Shown here: positions 1 through 7,744 of the stretch, in pieces | Layout of the letters: each line of letters begins with the position of its first letter | How positions within the stretch are numbered: position 1 is the stretch's first letter | Source of the DNA: an uncultured Prevotellaceae bacterium | GTDB lineage: Bacteria; Bacteroidota; Bacteroidia; Bacteroidales; Bacteroidaceae | NCBI GenBank assembly: GCA_900315455.1 | Contig: OMZE01000042.1 | Span: 1 to 32,226 of the forward strand | DNA length: 32,226 bases | Reading direction: 5' to 3' | The notes under the pieces: generated by a model | Database searches by the model: none | Seen by the model: the letters and a program-made list of their open reading frames with translations, nothing else | What the model was told of the DNA's origin: nothing | Translations under genes and position numbers: made by a program

Positions 1-360
1 CACAATTCGGCTATGTTTTGCAGTATAATCCCGCCTTATTTGCATGTTGTCGCCAAGAGGCGGGGTGTTAGCACTTGCAAACATAGTAACTCTGATACAC
101 GGAGTTGATTCCACAGCTACAATGATAAAAGTCAATGAATTTGAATAAAATACATAAGGCTATCAAAGGTCTCGGCGGGCATGTGGAGGACGTGCATGTA
201 TCAATTTCCCCGTCCCCCTGATACACAGATAGTGAAGCGTTTAAAACATCAACCCAGCATTACCATATAGAATATTTCCGTAAAGCCTACAAAATGAGTC
301 CCAACTCCCGCTATGAAAACCTATTGGGAAAATATGAATGAACTATAAATCAATCAAAAT
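1..360. other. Stretch without an intact gene; possible decayed gene remnants
   Basis: No intact gene is visible. One plus-strand frame starts with ATG at 135, runs 28 codons to a TGA at 219-221, then stays open in the same frame for 39 more codons to a TGA at 339-341. The second part reads like protein (YFRKAYKMSP, then a Tyr/Arg-rich end) and vaguely recalls the C-terminus of AraC-type regulators, but the match is too weak to name. A frame open from base 3 to a TAG at 68-70 could be the tail of a gene starting outside the window. The 9-mer CTGATACAC occurs at 92-100 and 218-226. Confidence 0.3.
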
Positions 361-684
361 ATGAAACAATTTTTGTTTTTCGTAGCCTTTATTGTTCTGT
401 TGGCTATTACGAGTAGTTGTAATACTATCGTAGAACCTGACGTGGTGGAAATAATTATGGAGGATAGAGAAACCGGACAAAAACAAATAGTCACAGACAA
501 GGATTCCATAAAGGAAATCGTCTCAACCATCAACTCCAGTAACAGGGAGTTTTGTATTTTCATTCCTCAAAAAGAAATGACATTAAAATACAAAAACAAA
601 AAAGACATAACGATTCTAATTAATAGTGATGGGCATTCCCTCAAAATAGATGGAATAACATATGTAAACCATGAAGGCTTATAA
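361..684 (+). CDS. Small lipoprotein, function unknown
   Basis: 107 residues. An N-terminal lipoprotein signal (MKQFLFFVAFIVLLAITSSC, lipobox ending at Cys20) predicts export and lipid anchoring. The mature part is about 87 residues, charged, and ends in a segment reading KIDGITYVN. It contains a TDKDSIKEIVSTINSS stretch of the kind seen in small secreted Bacteroidota proteins that I cannot assign to a named family. Codons are clearly more AT-rich than in uvrA or pncB nearby. The end overlaps the start of the next lipoprotein gene, so the two are probably co-transcribed and translationally coupled. A role such as immunity protein for a lost neighbouring toxin is possible but purely inferred. 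Confidence 0.65.
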   Translation: MKQFLFFVAFIVLLAITSSCNTIVEPDVVEIIMEDRETGQKQIVTDKDSIKEIVSTINSSNREFCIFIPQKEMTLKYKNKKDITILINSDGHSLKIDGITYVNHEGL

Positions 685-1123
685 AAAAATGAAGATGAGA
701 ATACTAATGTTTTTGAGCTTCTTTCTATTCTTGTCATGCACATCAGATCATTCATTCTCACTTGACGAGAAACGGCAGACTATAGTAGTACATAATTTGC
801 TTGTTATAGAGATTGAATCTGATAGTTCACAAACTGATGAGGGACACTTATTCTTTATAACAAAGGAGAATCCTTATGATACGAAAGAATTGGATACCAT
901 AAGATTACAGGGTCAATCCTCAGGATTAATTATAAAAAAAGGTGATAGTAGTGGTTACAAAAAAACGCAGATAATCAATTTACTTTCTAATAGAAAATAC
1001 ACAATAACACATAGTGGAATGGGGGGACGAGTCCGTATCCAAGAATACTTTTGGACAGATTCAACAGGTAACTTAAGAGTTGATCCAACAAGAAAAAGAA
1101 AAGTCGGTTACAGGGATAGTTAG
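671..1123 (+). CDS. Small lipoprotein, function unknown
   Basis: 150 residues from the ATG at 671; starts at 689 or 695 are also possible and would remove the 14-nt overlap with the upstream gene. With any of them the N-terminus is a Lys/Arg-rich segment, a hydrophobic core and the lipobox LFLSC, so an exported lipoprotein is expected. The rest is polar and beta-rich looking (IVVHNLLVIEIESDSS, RKYTITHSGMGG), with no motif I recognise. Like its partner it is markedly AT-rich and seems foreign to the background. No terminator follows. Confidence 0.6.
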   Translation: MKAYKKMKMRILMFLSFFLFLSCTSDHSFSLDEKRQTIVVHNLLVIEIESDSSQTDEGHLFFITKENPYDTKELDTIRLQGQSSGLIIKKGDSSGYKKTQIINLLSNRKYTITHSGMGGRVRIQEYFWTDSTGNLRVDPTRKRKVGYRDS

Positions 1124-1461
1124 CGTATATTTCACAGCTGTTAGACTGTACGGTAACCATCTGTCACTTCAATGCGCCAGGACTCCGCCATACTGTAATA
1201 GGAATGCGTCTGGCCTTGTGAACAATGGATTTAGTGAAGACATTTCACTTTGCAGACGATTTTCATCTGTGTCAGTTCTTTGATCCAGTCAACTTTCTTT
1301 TCTTTGAGGGAACTGTAAAACTGAAAATGAAGCTCAACATTGTGTTAATAGTAAAAATTTCGTGTTAGTCCAATTAAACCGAATAAATCAGGGGGCCAGA
1401 GATTTTGATTCACGAGGTAGTATCAACTTGGCACTCCCTTTTCAGTCTCACGTCTATACGA

Positions 1462-1477
1462 AAATGCCATGGCATTT
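1462..1477. promoter_or_regulatory. Perfect 16-bp palindrome, probable operator
   Basis: AAATGCCATGGCATTT is a perfect inverted repeat. It covers the place where the -33 element would sit for the TATTTTTG box at 1493-1500, so a repressor bound here would block that promoter. Operator function is inferred. Confidence 0.5.
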
Positions 1478-1492
1478 CCCTTCCTTTTTCCC

Positions 1493-1500
1493 TATTTTTG
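1493..1500 (+). promoter_or_regulatory. -7 box of the replication-protein-like gene
   Basis: TATTTTTG matches the Bacteroidota -7 consensus TAnnTTTG and lies 36 nt before the ATG at 1537. No TTTG is found at the usual -33 distance; the palindrome 1462-1477 occupies that position. Confidence 0.5.
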
Positions 1501-1536
1501 CGTTCAGAATCAGCAAAATGCCTATAATCAGCAAAA

Positions 1537-2247
1537 ATGGAAAAAGGATACATTACCCTTCCCCGTAGTTTCTTCCACTCCGAAGAGTGGCTACACTCCC
1601 GTGTGTTCAGCAAGGCAGAGGCATGGCTCGACATCCTCGCCTCAGTAAGGTTCTCCTCACAGCCCACCACCATCACCATCGCCGGAAAGACCGTTGCCTG
1701 GCAGAAAGACTGCTGGCCCGTATCGCAGCGCGAAGGCATCACCATCATCCAGGTCACTGACAAGGAGCGGGGACGCAATACCGTCGATGCCTCCGAAACG
1801 GGTAGCGAAACACCCCACGCAACACCCTGCGAAACACCTCATGCAACACCTCACGCAACACCTTGTGAAACACCCAGACCCGCATCATCAGCCATATCCC
1901 CGCCCTTTGGTGCAACAGTGTTCGCAACACCCAGCGTATCACCCTGCGCAACGACCAGCGTACCACCAAGTGTATCACCAAGCGTAACAAAACAGAATAA
2001 AAGAAAAGAAGAAAGAATAAACATCAACGATCCTACTACACATGTGCGTGTGCGCGATGAGGTGTTTGATTTGTCATTGAACCGACTCTGGTGTGAGGCA
2101 GTGTGCATGCGCTATCCGACATGGAGAAGTTCCACGCGCTCTTCCCTTCTGAGCACCATCTCCTGTCGTTCTTCGCACCGTGCAAGGGAGATAAAACCGC
2201 CATATAGCAAGGAGCAGGAGACCAATTGGTTTCCTGCTCCTTACTGA
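1537..2247 (+). CDS. Replication-initiator-like protein of a mobile element, probably degenerate
   Basis: An open frame of 236 codons. The first ~60 residues (MEKGYITLPRSFFHSEEW, then AEAWLDILASVRF and a WQKDCWPVS segment) match the N-terminal domain of DnaD/replication-initiator-like proteins carried by Bacteroidales mobile elements. In those, the P-x-S motif is followed by a helix-turn-helix of about 35 residues; here the sequence jumps straight to QREGITIIQVTD, the strand that normally comes after it, so the DNA-binding helices seem deleted. A Thr/Pro/Ser tetrapeptide-repeat linker follows (about residues 91-150), then FDLSLNRLWCEAVCMRYPT. After that the frame turns Arg/Ser-rich, whereas the +2 frame continues plausibly (MEKFHALFPSEHHLL) to a TAG at 2205-2207. 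The present frame runs through a hairpin and ends on the first base of the tRNA-Gly. Probably a pseudogene. Confidence 0.55.
   Translation: MEKGYITLPRSFFHSEEWLHSRVFSKAEAWLDILASVRFSSQPTTITIAGKTVAWQKDCWPVSQREGITIIQVTDKERGRNTVDASETGSETPHATPCETPHATPHATPCETPRPASSAISPPFGATVFATPSVSPCATTSVPPSVSPSVTKQNKRKEERININDPTTHVRVRDEVFDLSLNRLWCEAVCMRYPTWRSSTRSSLLSTISCRSSHRAREIKPPYSKEQETNWFPAPY
1807..1983 (+). repeat. 12-bp tandem repeats encoding Thr/Pro tetrapeptides
   Basis: Two blocks of in-frame 12-bp units: six copies at 1807-1878 (GAAACACCTCAT-like, encoding E/A-T-P-x) and five more diverged copies at 1924-1983 (GTATCACCAAGC-like, encoding V/A-S/T-P-x). Adjacent copies differ mostly at third codon positions and the fourth residue, as expected of an expanding and drifting minisatellite in a linker. 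Confidence 0.8.
2209..2242 (-). terminator. Long hairpin after the tRNA pair, probable terminator
   Basis: AAGGAGCAGGA (2209-2219) pairs perfectly with TCCTGCTCCTT (2232-2242), and the loop is itself the palindrome ACCAATTGGT (2221-2230). It begins 4 nt after the 3' end of tRNA-Gly on the minus strand and 1 nt after the presumed ancestral stop (2205-2207) of the plus-strand replication gene, so it may have served both. Only a short T-rich run (GGTTTTAT) follows on the minus strand, so efficiency is uncertain. Confidence 0.65.
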
Positions 2248-2317
2248 GCGGAATACGGGAATCGAACCCGCCTCCTCGGCTTGGGAAGCCGATGCACTAC
2301 CGATGTGCTAATTCCGC
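2247..2317 (-). tRNA. tRNA-Gly (anticodon CCC)
   Basis: Acceptor arms GCGGAAT/ATTCCGC pair fully, the T arm has GTTCGAT with its GCGGG/CCCGT stem, and the anticodon stem TCGGC/GCCGA closes the loop TTCCCAA, giving anticodon CCC (Gly). The discriminator base is T and CCA is not encoded. It is 14 nt downstream of tRNA-Thr and shares its promoter. Confidence 0.93.
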
Positions 2318-2331
2318 AAGACTTGATTTTG

Positions 2332-2404
2332 AGCCGATACCGGGACTCGAACCCGGGACCTATTCATTACGAATGAATTGCTCTACCAACTGAGCCATAT
2401 CGGC
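2332..2404 (-). tRNA. tRNA-Thr (anticodon CGT)
   Basis: Acceptor arms GCCGATA/TATCGGC pair fully, the D arm reads GCTCAGTTGGTAGAGC, and the T arm has GGTTCGAGTCC. The anticodon stem ATTCA/TGAAT encloses loop TTCGTAA, giving anticodon CGT (Thr). It is first in a two-tRNA transcript. Confidence 0.95.
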
Positions 2405-2422
2405 AAATTATCAAAGCGACTG

Positions 2423-2453
2423 CAAAGATAACGCAATTTTTCGTTTTCACAAA
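2423..2453 (-). promoter_or_regulatory. Promoter of the tRNA-Thr/tRNA-Gly unit
   Basis: On the minus strand, TTTG (2450-2453) and TATCTTTG (2423-2430) are separated by 19 nt, a full match to the Bacteroidota -33/-7 consensus. The -7 box is 18 nt ahead of the tRNA-Thr 5' end. Confidence 0.8.
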
Positions 2454-2459
2454 ATAATT

Positions 2460-5276
2460 TCATGGAAATTTCTCTCGCAGGAATTTTCCCGTCACGCTGT
2501 TTTCGCAAGCAATCAATTCTTCTGGTGTGCCGGCAAAGACTAGGTCGCCTCCCTTGTCGCCCCCGTCGGGTCCCAGGTCGATGACATGATCGGCACATTT
2601 GATGACTTCCATATTGTGCTCAATCACCAAAACCGTGTGTCCCCGCTCGATAAGCGCAGAGAAAGCGGAGAGCAATCGGCGGATGTCATGGAAATGGAGT
2701 CCTGTAGTTGGTTCATCAAAGATGAACAGAGTAGGGGACTGGCGTTCCTGTCCGATGAAATAGGCCAGTTTGACACGTTGGTTCTCGCCACCGGAAAGCG
2801 TGGACGAACTCTGCCCAAGTTTGATATATCCCAACCCCACCTCTTCGAGGGGCTGAAGACGTGCGGCGATGGTCTTCTGCTGGTGTTGCTTGAAGAAATC
2901 CAATGCTTCTGATACCGTCATGTCGAGTATGTCGTTGATGTTCTTGCCCTGGAAGCGAACGTCAAGGATATCGTGCTTGAAGCGCTGGCCGTGACAAGCC
3001 TCACATTCCAGTTCCAGGTCGGCCATAAACTGCATCTCTACGGTAATGACACCAGCCCCCTTGCATTCCTCGCACCTGCCTCCGTCGGCATTGAAGGAGA
3101 AATACTGTTGTGAGAACCCCATCTGCTTGGAAAGCGGTTGTTCGGCAAAGAGTTGCCGGATGGCATCATAGGCCTTCACATAGGTGGCAGGATTCGACCG
3201 CGTGCTCTTTCCTATAGGGTTCTGGTCGACGAACTCCACCCGCTCCACCTGTTTCCAGTCGCCTTCGAGCGACAGGTATTCACCAGGCACGTCGCACACA
3301 TCGCCCATGTGACGTTTGAGGGCGGGGTAGAGGATGCCCTTCACAAGCGTCGACTTGCCACTGCCGCTGACACCTGTCACCACAGTGAGCACATTGAGCG
3401 GAAATTTCACGTCGATGCCCTTGAGGTTGTTCATCCTTGCTCCTTTAATACAGATGCTCATATTCCACGGGCGACGACTCATGGGGATGGGGATGGTTTC
3501 GGCATGGGTAAGATACCTCACCGTATGGCTGTCGGGGAATTTCACAAGAGCCTCGTCATTGATATCGGAGGCATTGCCTTCGAACACGATTTTCCCACCA
3601 AGTCGTCCGGCATCGGGACCGACATCGACCAGGTAGTCGGCAGTCCGCATAAACTCCTCGTCATGCTCCACAATCACCACTGTGTTGCCGAGCGACTGGA
3701 GTTCCTTCAGCACATGTATGAGCCGCTGAGTGTCACGGCTATGCAACCCTATACTCGGCTCGTCGAGAATATACAGCGAGCCGACAAGCGAACTCCCCAG
3801 CGACGTGGTAAGGTTGATGCGCTGGCTCTCGCCACCGCTCAGCGTATTAGACCGACGATTGAGGGTAAGATACCCGAGTCCTACTTCGTCAAGGAACTGC
3901 AGCCGGTTTCTAATCTCCGTGAGAAGGCGTTTTGCCACTTGCTGCTCATGCTCTTCGAGTTGCAGGTTGTCGAACCATTTTCTCAGATTCCATATAGGCT
4001 GCTCTACAAGGTCGGAGATGCTCAGACCCGCTATCTTCACATAGCGTGACTCCTTTCTCAGCCGGGTGCCATGGCATTCCGGACATACCGTACGCCCACG
4101 GTATCTGCTGAGCATCACCCGATATTGAATCTTGTATTGGTTCTCCTTCACCATGTCGAAGAACGCATCGATAGACACACGGTCGTGACTGTCGCGCTGG
4201 CTGTCAGAAGGCAGGCCATGCCAAAGCCACTCCTTCTCCTTGTGAGACAGTTCGAGATATGGCTTGAAAATAGGGAAGTTGTCTTTTGCCGCCCTGCGAC
4301 AGAATTCATCCTTCCAATTCTGCATCTTCTCTCCATGCCAACACTGCACACACCCTTCGTAGACGCTCAGCGTGGTGTTGGGTATCACCAACTTCTCGTC
4401 GATGCCGATGACCTGTCCGTATCCCTCACACTTGGGACATGCCCCGAAGGGTGAATTGAAAGAGAACATATTGTCGTTGGGCTCGTCGAACGTGATGCCG
4501 TCGGCCTCGAAACGAGTGGAGAAATCATAGGAGAGATTGGAGGGCAGGAAGGTAAGGCGACATTCGCCATCACCTTCGTATAGAGCGGTCTCGGCAGAAT
4601 CGACAATACGCGATACCGTGTCTTTAGCACTGTCGACGGAGAGCCTGTCGATAAGCACATAGACATCCTTTGGCGAGAGGCTGTCGATTTGGGCGGCATC
4701 GGCGAGCAAGTCTTCTATCCGCACGAAAGCCCCTTTGACAAACAGCCTCACATATCCCTGCTGCAACTCCATCTCGAGTTGGCGGGCCAACGACCTTCCC
4801 TCATGAACCTTGATGGGTGCCATGATGCAGAATTTCGTTCCCTCGGAAAACTCAAACACCTTGTTGACAATGTCTTCGGTGGAGTGCTTCTTCACCTCGC
4901 AGCCGCTCACTGGTGAATAGGTGCGGCCTATACGGGCATAGAGCAGGCGAAGATATTCATATATCTCCGTGCTTGTACCTACCGTGGAACGCGGGTTGCG
5001 GCTTACCACTTTCTGCTCTATGGCGATGGCAGGAGGGAGTCCTTTGATGAAATCACACTCGGGCTTGCTCATTCTGCCAAGAAACTGCCTGGCATAGGAA
5101 GAGAGACTCTCGACGTACCGACGCTGTCCCTCGGCATAAAGCGTGTCGAAAGCCAACGACGACTTTCCGCTGCCACTCACCCCAGCGATAACGATAAGTT
5201 TGTTGTGAGGCAGGCGGAGGTCAATATTCTGCAAATTGTTGACCCGGGCACCTTTAATCTCTATATAACCCTTCAT
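2460..5276 (-). CDS. uvrA: Excinuclease ABC subunit UvrA
   Basis: 938 residues, the usual UvrA length. UvrA is the damage-sensing ATPase of nucleotide excision repair; it works as a dimer with UvrB in the cytoplasm. Two ABC ATPase halves are visible: Walker A GVSGSGKSS near residues 32-40 with signature LSGGESQR near 480, and Walker A GVSGSGKST near 633-642 with signature LSGGENQR near 829. Zinc-finger cysteines are present in CPKC (about 279), CPEC (about 399), CEEC (about 737) and CEAC (about 759). DEP Walker B motifs are intact in both halves (LDEPSIGLH, FDEPTTGLH). The sequence has the Bacteroidales form (NTTLSVYEG, GEKMQNWKD). The ATG at 5276 gives the conserved N-terminus IEIKGARVNNLQNIDL. 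It lies 60 nt after ptb on the same strand with no promoter box in between, so co-transcription is likely. Confidence 0.97.
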   Translation of the reverse strand: MKGYIEIKGARVNNLQNIDLRLPHNKLIVIAGVSGSGKSSLAFDTLYAEGQRRYVESLSSYARQFLGRMSKPECDFIKGLPPAIAIEQKVVSRNPRSTVGTSTEIYEYLRLLYARIGRTYSPVSGCEVKKHSTEDIVNKVFEFSEGTKFCIMAPIKVHEGRSLARQLEMELQQGYVRLFVKGAFVRIEDLLADAAQIDSLSPKDVYVLIDRLSVDSAKDTVSRIVDSAETALYEGDGECRLTFLPSNLSYDFSTRFEADGITFDEPNDNMFSFNSPFGACPKCEGYGQVIGIDEKLVIPNTTLSVYEGCVQCWHGEKMQNWKDEFCRRAAKDNFPIFKPYLELSHKEKEWLWHGLPSDSQRDSHDRVSIDAFFDMVKENQYKIQYRVMLSRYRGRTVCPECHGTRLRKESRYVKIAGLSISDLVEQPIWNLRKWFDNLQLEEHEQQVAKRLLTEIRNRLQFLDEVGLGYLTLNRRSNTLSGGESQRINLTTSLGSSLVGSLYILDEPSIGLHSRDTQRLIHVLKELQSLGNTVVIVEHDEEFMRTADYLVDVGPDAGRLGGKIVFEGNASDINDEALVKFPDSHTVRYLTHAETIPIPMSRRPWNMSICIKGARMNNLKGIDVKFPLNVLTVVTGVSGSGKSTLVKGILYPALKRHMGDVCDVPGEYLSLEGDWKQVERVEFVDQNPIGKSTRSNPATYVKAYDAIRQLFAEQPLSKQMGFSQQYFSFNADGGRCEECKGAGVITVEMQFMADLELECEACHGQRFKHDILDVRFQGKNINDILDMTVSEALDFFKQHQQKTIAARLQPLEEVGLGYIKLGQSSSTLSGGENQRVKLAYFIGQERQSPTLFIFDEPTTGLHFHDIRRLLSAFSALIERGHTVLVIEHNMEVIKCADHVIDLGPDGGDKGGDLVFAGTPEELIACENSVTGKFLREKFP

Positions 5277-5336
5277 GTGAATCTATTCGAACCGATGCTA
5301 AAACTGATTGTGGAGAATCTGCTGTCTTTGAATGAC

Positions 5337-6245
5337 TTATGAGTTGATGGCTGCCAAGGCAAGGCTGCAGAACTTACATATCTTACTATCGCTGCGCGAG
5401 GGCAACACCACAGGGGCCATGGTGCCTGCCAACATGCCGGCAGTTTCTGCGCCAGCAAAGAGTGTAATGGTCTTGTAGAAGACATTTCCTGCCTCTATGT
5501 CGGGGAAAATCAAGGCGTCTGCTTCACCTTCGAGTGGCGAGGAGATACCTTTCTTATCCAGACTCTCTTTACAGCAAGAGGTCTTCAGGTCGAGCGGCCC
5601 GTCAATGACACAAGGTCCGAACTCACCGTTTTTGGCACTCTCTATGATTTCGGCATATCGCTCGGTGAAGGGGAAGAACTTGCCGCCCACCTTCTCTGAG
5701 CAGTGGATGAGAGATATTTTCGGAGATTCAATGCCAAACGACTGGCACAACCTGGCCACATATCTCACCTGTTCTACACGTTGCTCATGCGTGGGGTAGG
5801 GAATGACAGCAGCATCGGTGAAGAACAAGAATTTCGGATAATTGGGAAGGATGCTGGCTGTGATATGGGTGAGGACCCTGCCTTTAGGGAGAATACCCGT
5901 TTCCTTGTTAAGCACGGCGTGCAACAGGTTGTCGGTGTTGATGAGTCCTTTCATCAACACGTCGGCCTTTCCCTCGCGCACCAATGCCACAGCCTTGCGG
6001 GCTGCATCGTCGCAGTCGTCGGCAGCCACGAAACTCACATGGTCGGCATGTGGAGCGAAAGCCGGATTGGCCTGCACCTCTTCCTCGCTGCCCACGAAAA
6101 TGGCATCGATGAACTTTTCGTCGAGAGCCCTGGCTACGGCATACTGAGTGGAGTCGTCGGAGGCGCATACCACTGCTACTCTTTTTCGAGTCCCCAGTTG
6201 GGACAAATGTGCAACAAGTTGCTCAAAATTGGTGATGGTTTCCAT
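5337..6245 (-). CDS. ptb: Phosphate butyryltransferase (phosphate acetyl/butyryltransferase family)
   Basis: 302 residues, normal for Ptb (about 300). It interconverts an acyl-CoA (butyryl-, isobutyryl- or isovaleryl-CoA) and the acyl phosphate, the substrate of butyrate kinase. Family features seen: VCASDDSTQYAVARAL near the N-terminus, the KADVLMKGLINTDNLLHAV core followed by GRVLTH, LFFTDAAVIPYPT, CVIDGPLDLK, and the ALIFPDIEAGNVFYKTI C-terminal motif. The last residues SDSKICKFCSLALA match the usual S-x-x-x-K...S-x-A-x-A end. Substrate preference cannot be read from sequence. The partner kinase gene buk is 11 kb away on the other strand rather than adjacent. It precedes uvrA, probably in one transcript. 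Confidence 0.92.
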   Translation of the reverse strand: METITNFEQLVAHLSQLGTRKRVAVVCASDDSTQYAVARALDEKFIDAIFVGSEEEVQANPAFAPHADHVSFVAADDCDDAARKAVALVREGKADVLMKGLINTDNLLHAVLNKETGILPKGRVLTHITASILPNYPKFLFFTDAAVIPYPTHEQRVEQVRYVARLCQSFGIESPKISLIHCSEKVGGKFFPFTERYAEIIESAKNGEFGPCVIDGPLDLKTSCCKESLDKKGISSPLEGEADALIFPDIEAGNVFYKTITLFAGAETAGMLAGTMAPVVLPSRSDSKICKFCSLALAAINS

Positions 6246-6344
6246 AATGTGAGATTTTGCAACTACTCATCATCCACTGATATCGAACCATCTACGAAGG
6301 GAATTTTGTAGGACGCTGAGTAGTAACGAGATTTATATTACATG

Positions 6345-6352
6345 CAAAAGTA
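6345..6352 (-). promoter_or_regulatory. -7 box upstream of ptb
   Basis: On the minus strand TACTTTTG fits TAnnTTTG, about 100 nt before the ptb start. No TTTG is found at the expected -33 distance, so the site is less certain than others in the window. Confidence 0.45.
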
Positions 6353-6467
6353 GATAAAAAATCTGAAACGCGAGCCTGTAGGTTAAAGATTTTCGCATAC
6401 TATTTTCCACAAAGTGGTGTCACGCCGTAGAAATGAGAGGGTTATTGACAAAAAAATGGAAAACTGT

Positions 6468-6498
6468 TTTGAGCAAAACAAAAAAATAACTATCTTTG
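6468..6498 (+). promoter_or_regulatory. Promoter of pncB
   Basis: TTTG (6468-6471) and TATCTTTG (6491-6498) are 19 nt apart, a full Bacteroidota promoter. Transcription would start near 6505, which excludes the upstream in-frame ATGs and supports the start at 6522. Confidence 0.8.
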
Positions 6499-6521
6499 GC
6501 GCAACCAAAACATATCTTCTC

Positions 6522-7727
6522 ATGAGACAAATCATCACCCATTTCACCGACGACGACCTGTATAAACTATCGATGTGCTGCGCGGTCATTCACAATTTCC
6601 CGCGTGCCATGGTAAAATACTCATTTGTAGACCGCAACAACACGGTTTATCCTCAAGGTTTTGCCGAGGAACTGACGCAGCAAGTCATAGCCCTTGAAAG
6701 CGTTGTCGTTACTCAAGATGAAATCGACTTCTTGAAACGCAAGTGTTATTATATTCCCAATTGGTTCTATCCCTACCTGAAGGGGTTCCGTTTCGACCAC
6801 AACTGGGTGAAAGCCAGCCAAGATGACGAAGGACATCTCCATATCGAGATAGAAGGATACTGGGCAGACACTATTTTGCTGGAAGTGAAGTTGCTGGCCA
6901 TAGTCTCCGAACTCTTCTACATCATGACCGGTCAGACCGACAAACTCGATTATGAGAAGTATTACCAAAAGACCTATGAGAAGGCGGAAAGACTGTTGGG
7001 CGCAGGATGTGTATACAGCGACTTCGGCACACGCCGGCGTGCGTCTTTCGAAGCCGAGGACGTGGTGGTGAAGGCCATGACCGACTGCTCGAAATCAAAA
7101 ACCTGGCCAGGTACTTTTGTCGGCACCAGCAATGTCTATTTGGCCATGAAATATGATGTCACCCCAGTGGGCACCATGGCCCATGAGTTTATCTGTGCCA
7201 TCGCTGCCATGTATGGTCCGCAAATGGCCAACCATATGGCCATGGAGGCATGGCGCAACACGTTCAGGGGTGCTTTGGGAACATTCCTGTACGACAGTTT
7301 CGGATGGCATGTTTTCAGCCTGAATTTCTCCGAAGACTTTGCCAATGAGTTCAAGGGACTTCGCATAGACAGCGGCGACAACTATGAACAACTGATGAAA
7401 ATCGTCGGCAAATACAAGTCGCTGGGTATTGACCCACGTTCCAAGCAAGTGATTTTCAGCAACGCGCTTGATACCGACAGGGCCATTAAGATACATGAGT
7501 ATGCCAGGGATTACTGTTTGCCATCATTTGGCATAGGCACGCATTTCACCAATGATTTCGATGGTGTGCGCCCCATGAATATCGTTATCAAACTCGTGGC
7601 AGCCAAGATTACGGAGTCGTGGGATTTCTACAACGACACCTGCAAACTCAGCGAAGACAAAGGAAAACATACCGGCAAGCCCGAGGTCATCAGGCGCTAT
7701 ATGGATATTATCCACTTTGAGGAATAA
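6522..7727 (+). CDS. pncB: Nicotinate phosphoribosyltransferase
   Basis: 401 residues from the ATG at 6522, matching the ~400 residues of PncB. It converts nicotinate, PRPP and ATP to nicotinate mononucleotide, the first step of the Preiss-Handler NAD salvage route, in the cytoplasm. Visible motifs: N-terminal FTDDDLYKLSM, the phosphoribosyl-binding FGTRRRASF, GTSNVYLA followed by PVGTMAHEF with the candidate phosphorylated histidine at about residue 221, FKGLRIDSGD, and the glycine-rich GIGTHFTND. The frame is open 36 codons further upstream, but the promoter boxes lie inside that extension and MRQIITHFTDDDLYKL is the conserved N-terminus. It is monocistronic, with its own promoter and a strong terminator. 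Confidence 0.95.
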   Translation: MRQIITHFTDDDLYKLSMCCAVIHNFPRAMVKYSFVDRNNTVYPQGFAEELTQQVIALESVVVTQDEIDFLKRKCYYIPNWFYPYLKGFRFDHNWVKASQDDEGHLHIEIEGYWADTILLEVKLLAIVSELFYIMTGQTDKLDYEKYYQKTYEKAERLLGAGCVYSDFGTRRRASFEAEDVVVKAMTDCSKSKTWPGTFVGTSNVYLAMKYDVTPVGTMAHEFICAIAAMYGPQMANHMAMEAWRNTFRGALGTFLYDSFGWHVFSLNFSEDFANEFKGLRIDSGDNYEQLMKIVGKYKSLGIDPRSKQVIFSNALDTDRAIKIHEYARDYCLPSFGIGTHFTNDFDGVRPMNIVIKLVAAKITESWDFYNDTCKLSEDKGKHTGKPEVIRRYMDIIHFEE

Positions 7728-7744
7728 CATCACCTTAACTGAAA

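Larger units (their letters stand above)
1124..1536. other. Intergenic stretch with possible minus-strand gene remnant
   Basis: There is no convincing gene. On the minus strand one frame from 1344 down to 1141 has a single internal stop (1231-1233) and reads protein-like on both sides (KEKKVDWIKELTQMKIVC, then MAESWRIEVTDGYRTV). This could be an old gene remnant but no family is recognisable. The right end holds the promoter and palindrome of the following gene. Confidence 0.25.

Noticed and set aside
1807-1983. Regularly spaced repeats as a CRISPR array
   Set aside because: Units are 12 bp and directly adjacent with no spacers, and they encode an in-frame tetrapeptide repeat.
3138-4049. A 303-codon open frame on the plus strand
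   Set aside because: It lies entirely antisense to uvrA, whose protein is clearly conserved; the frame has no recognisable motif and follows from the codon bias of uvrA.
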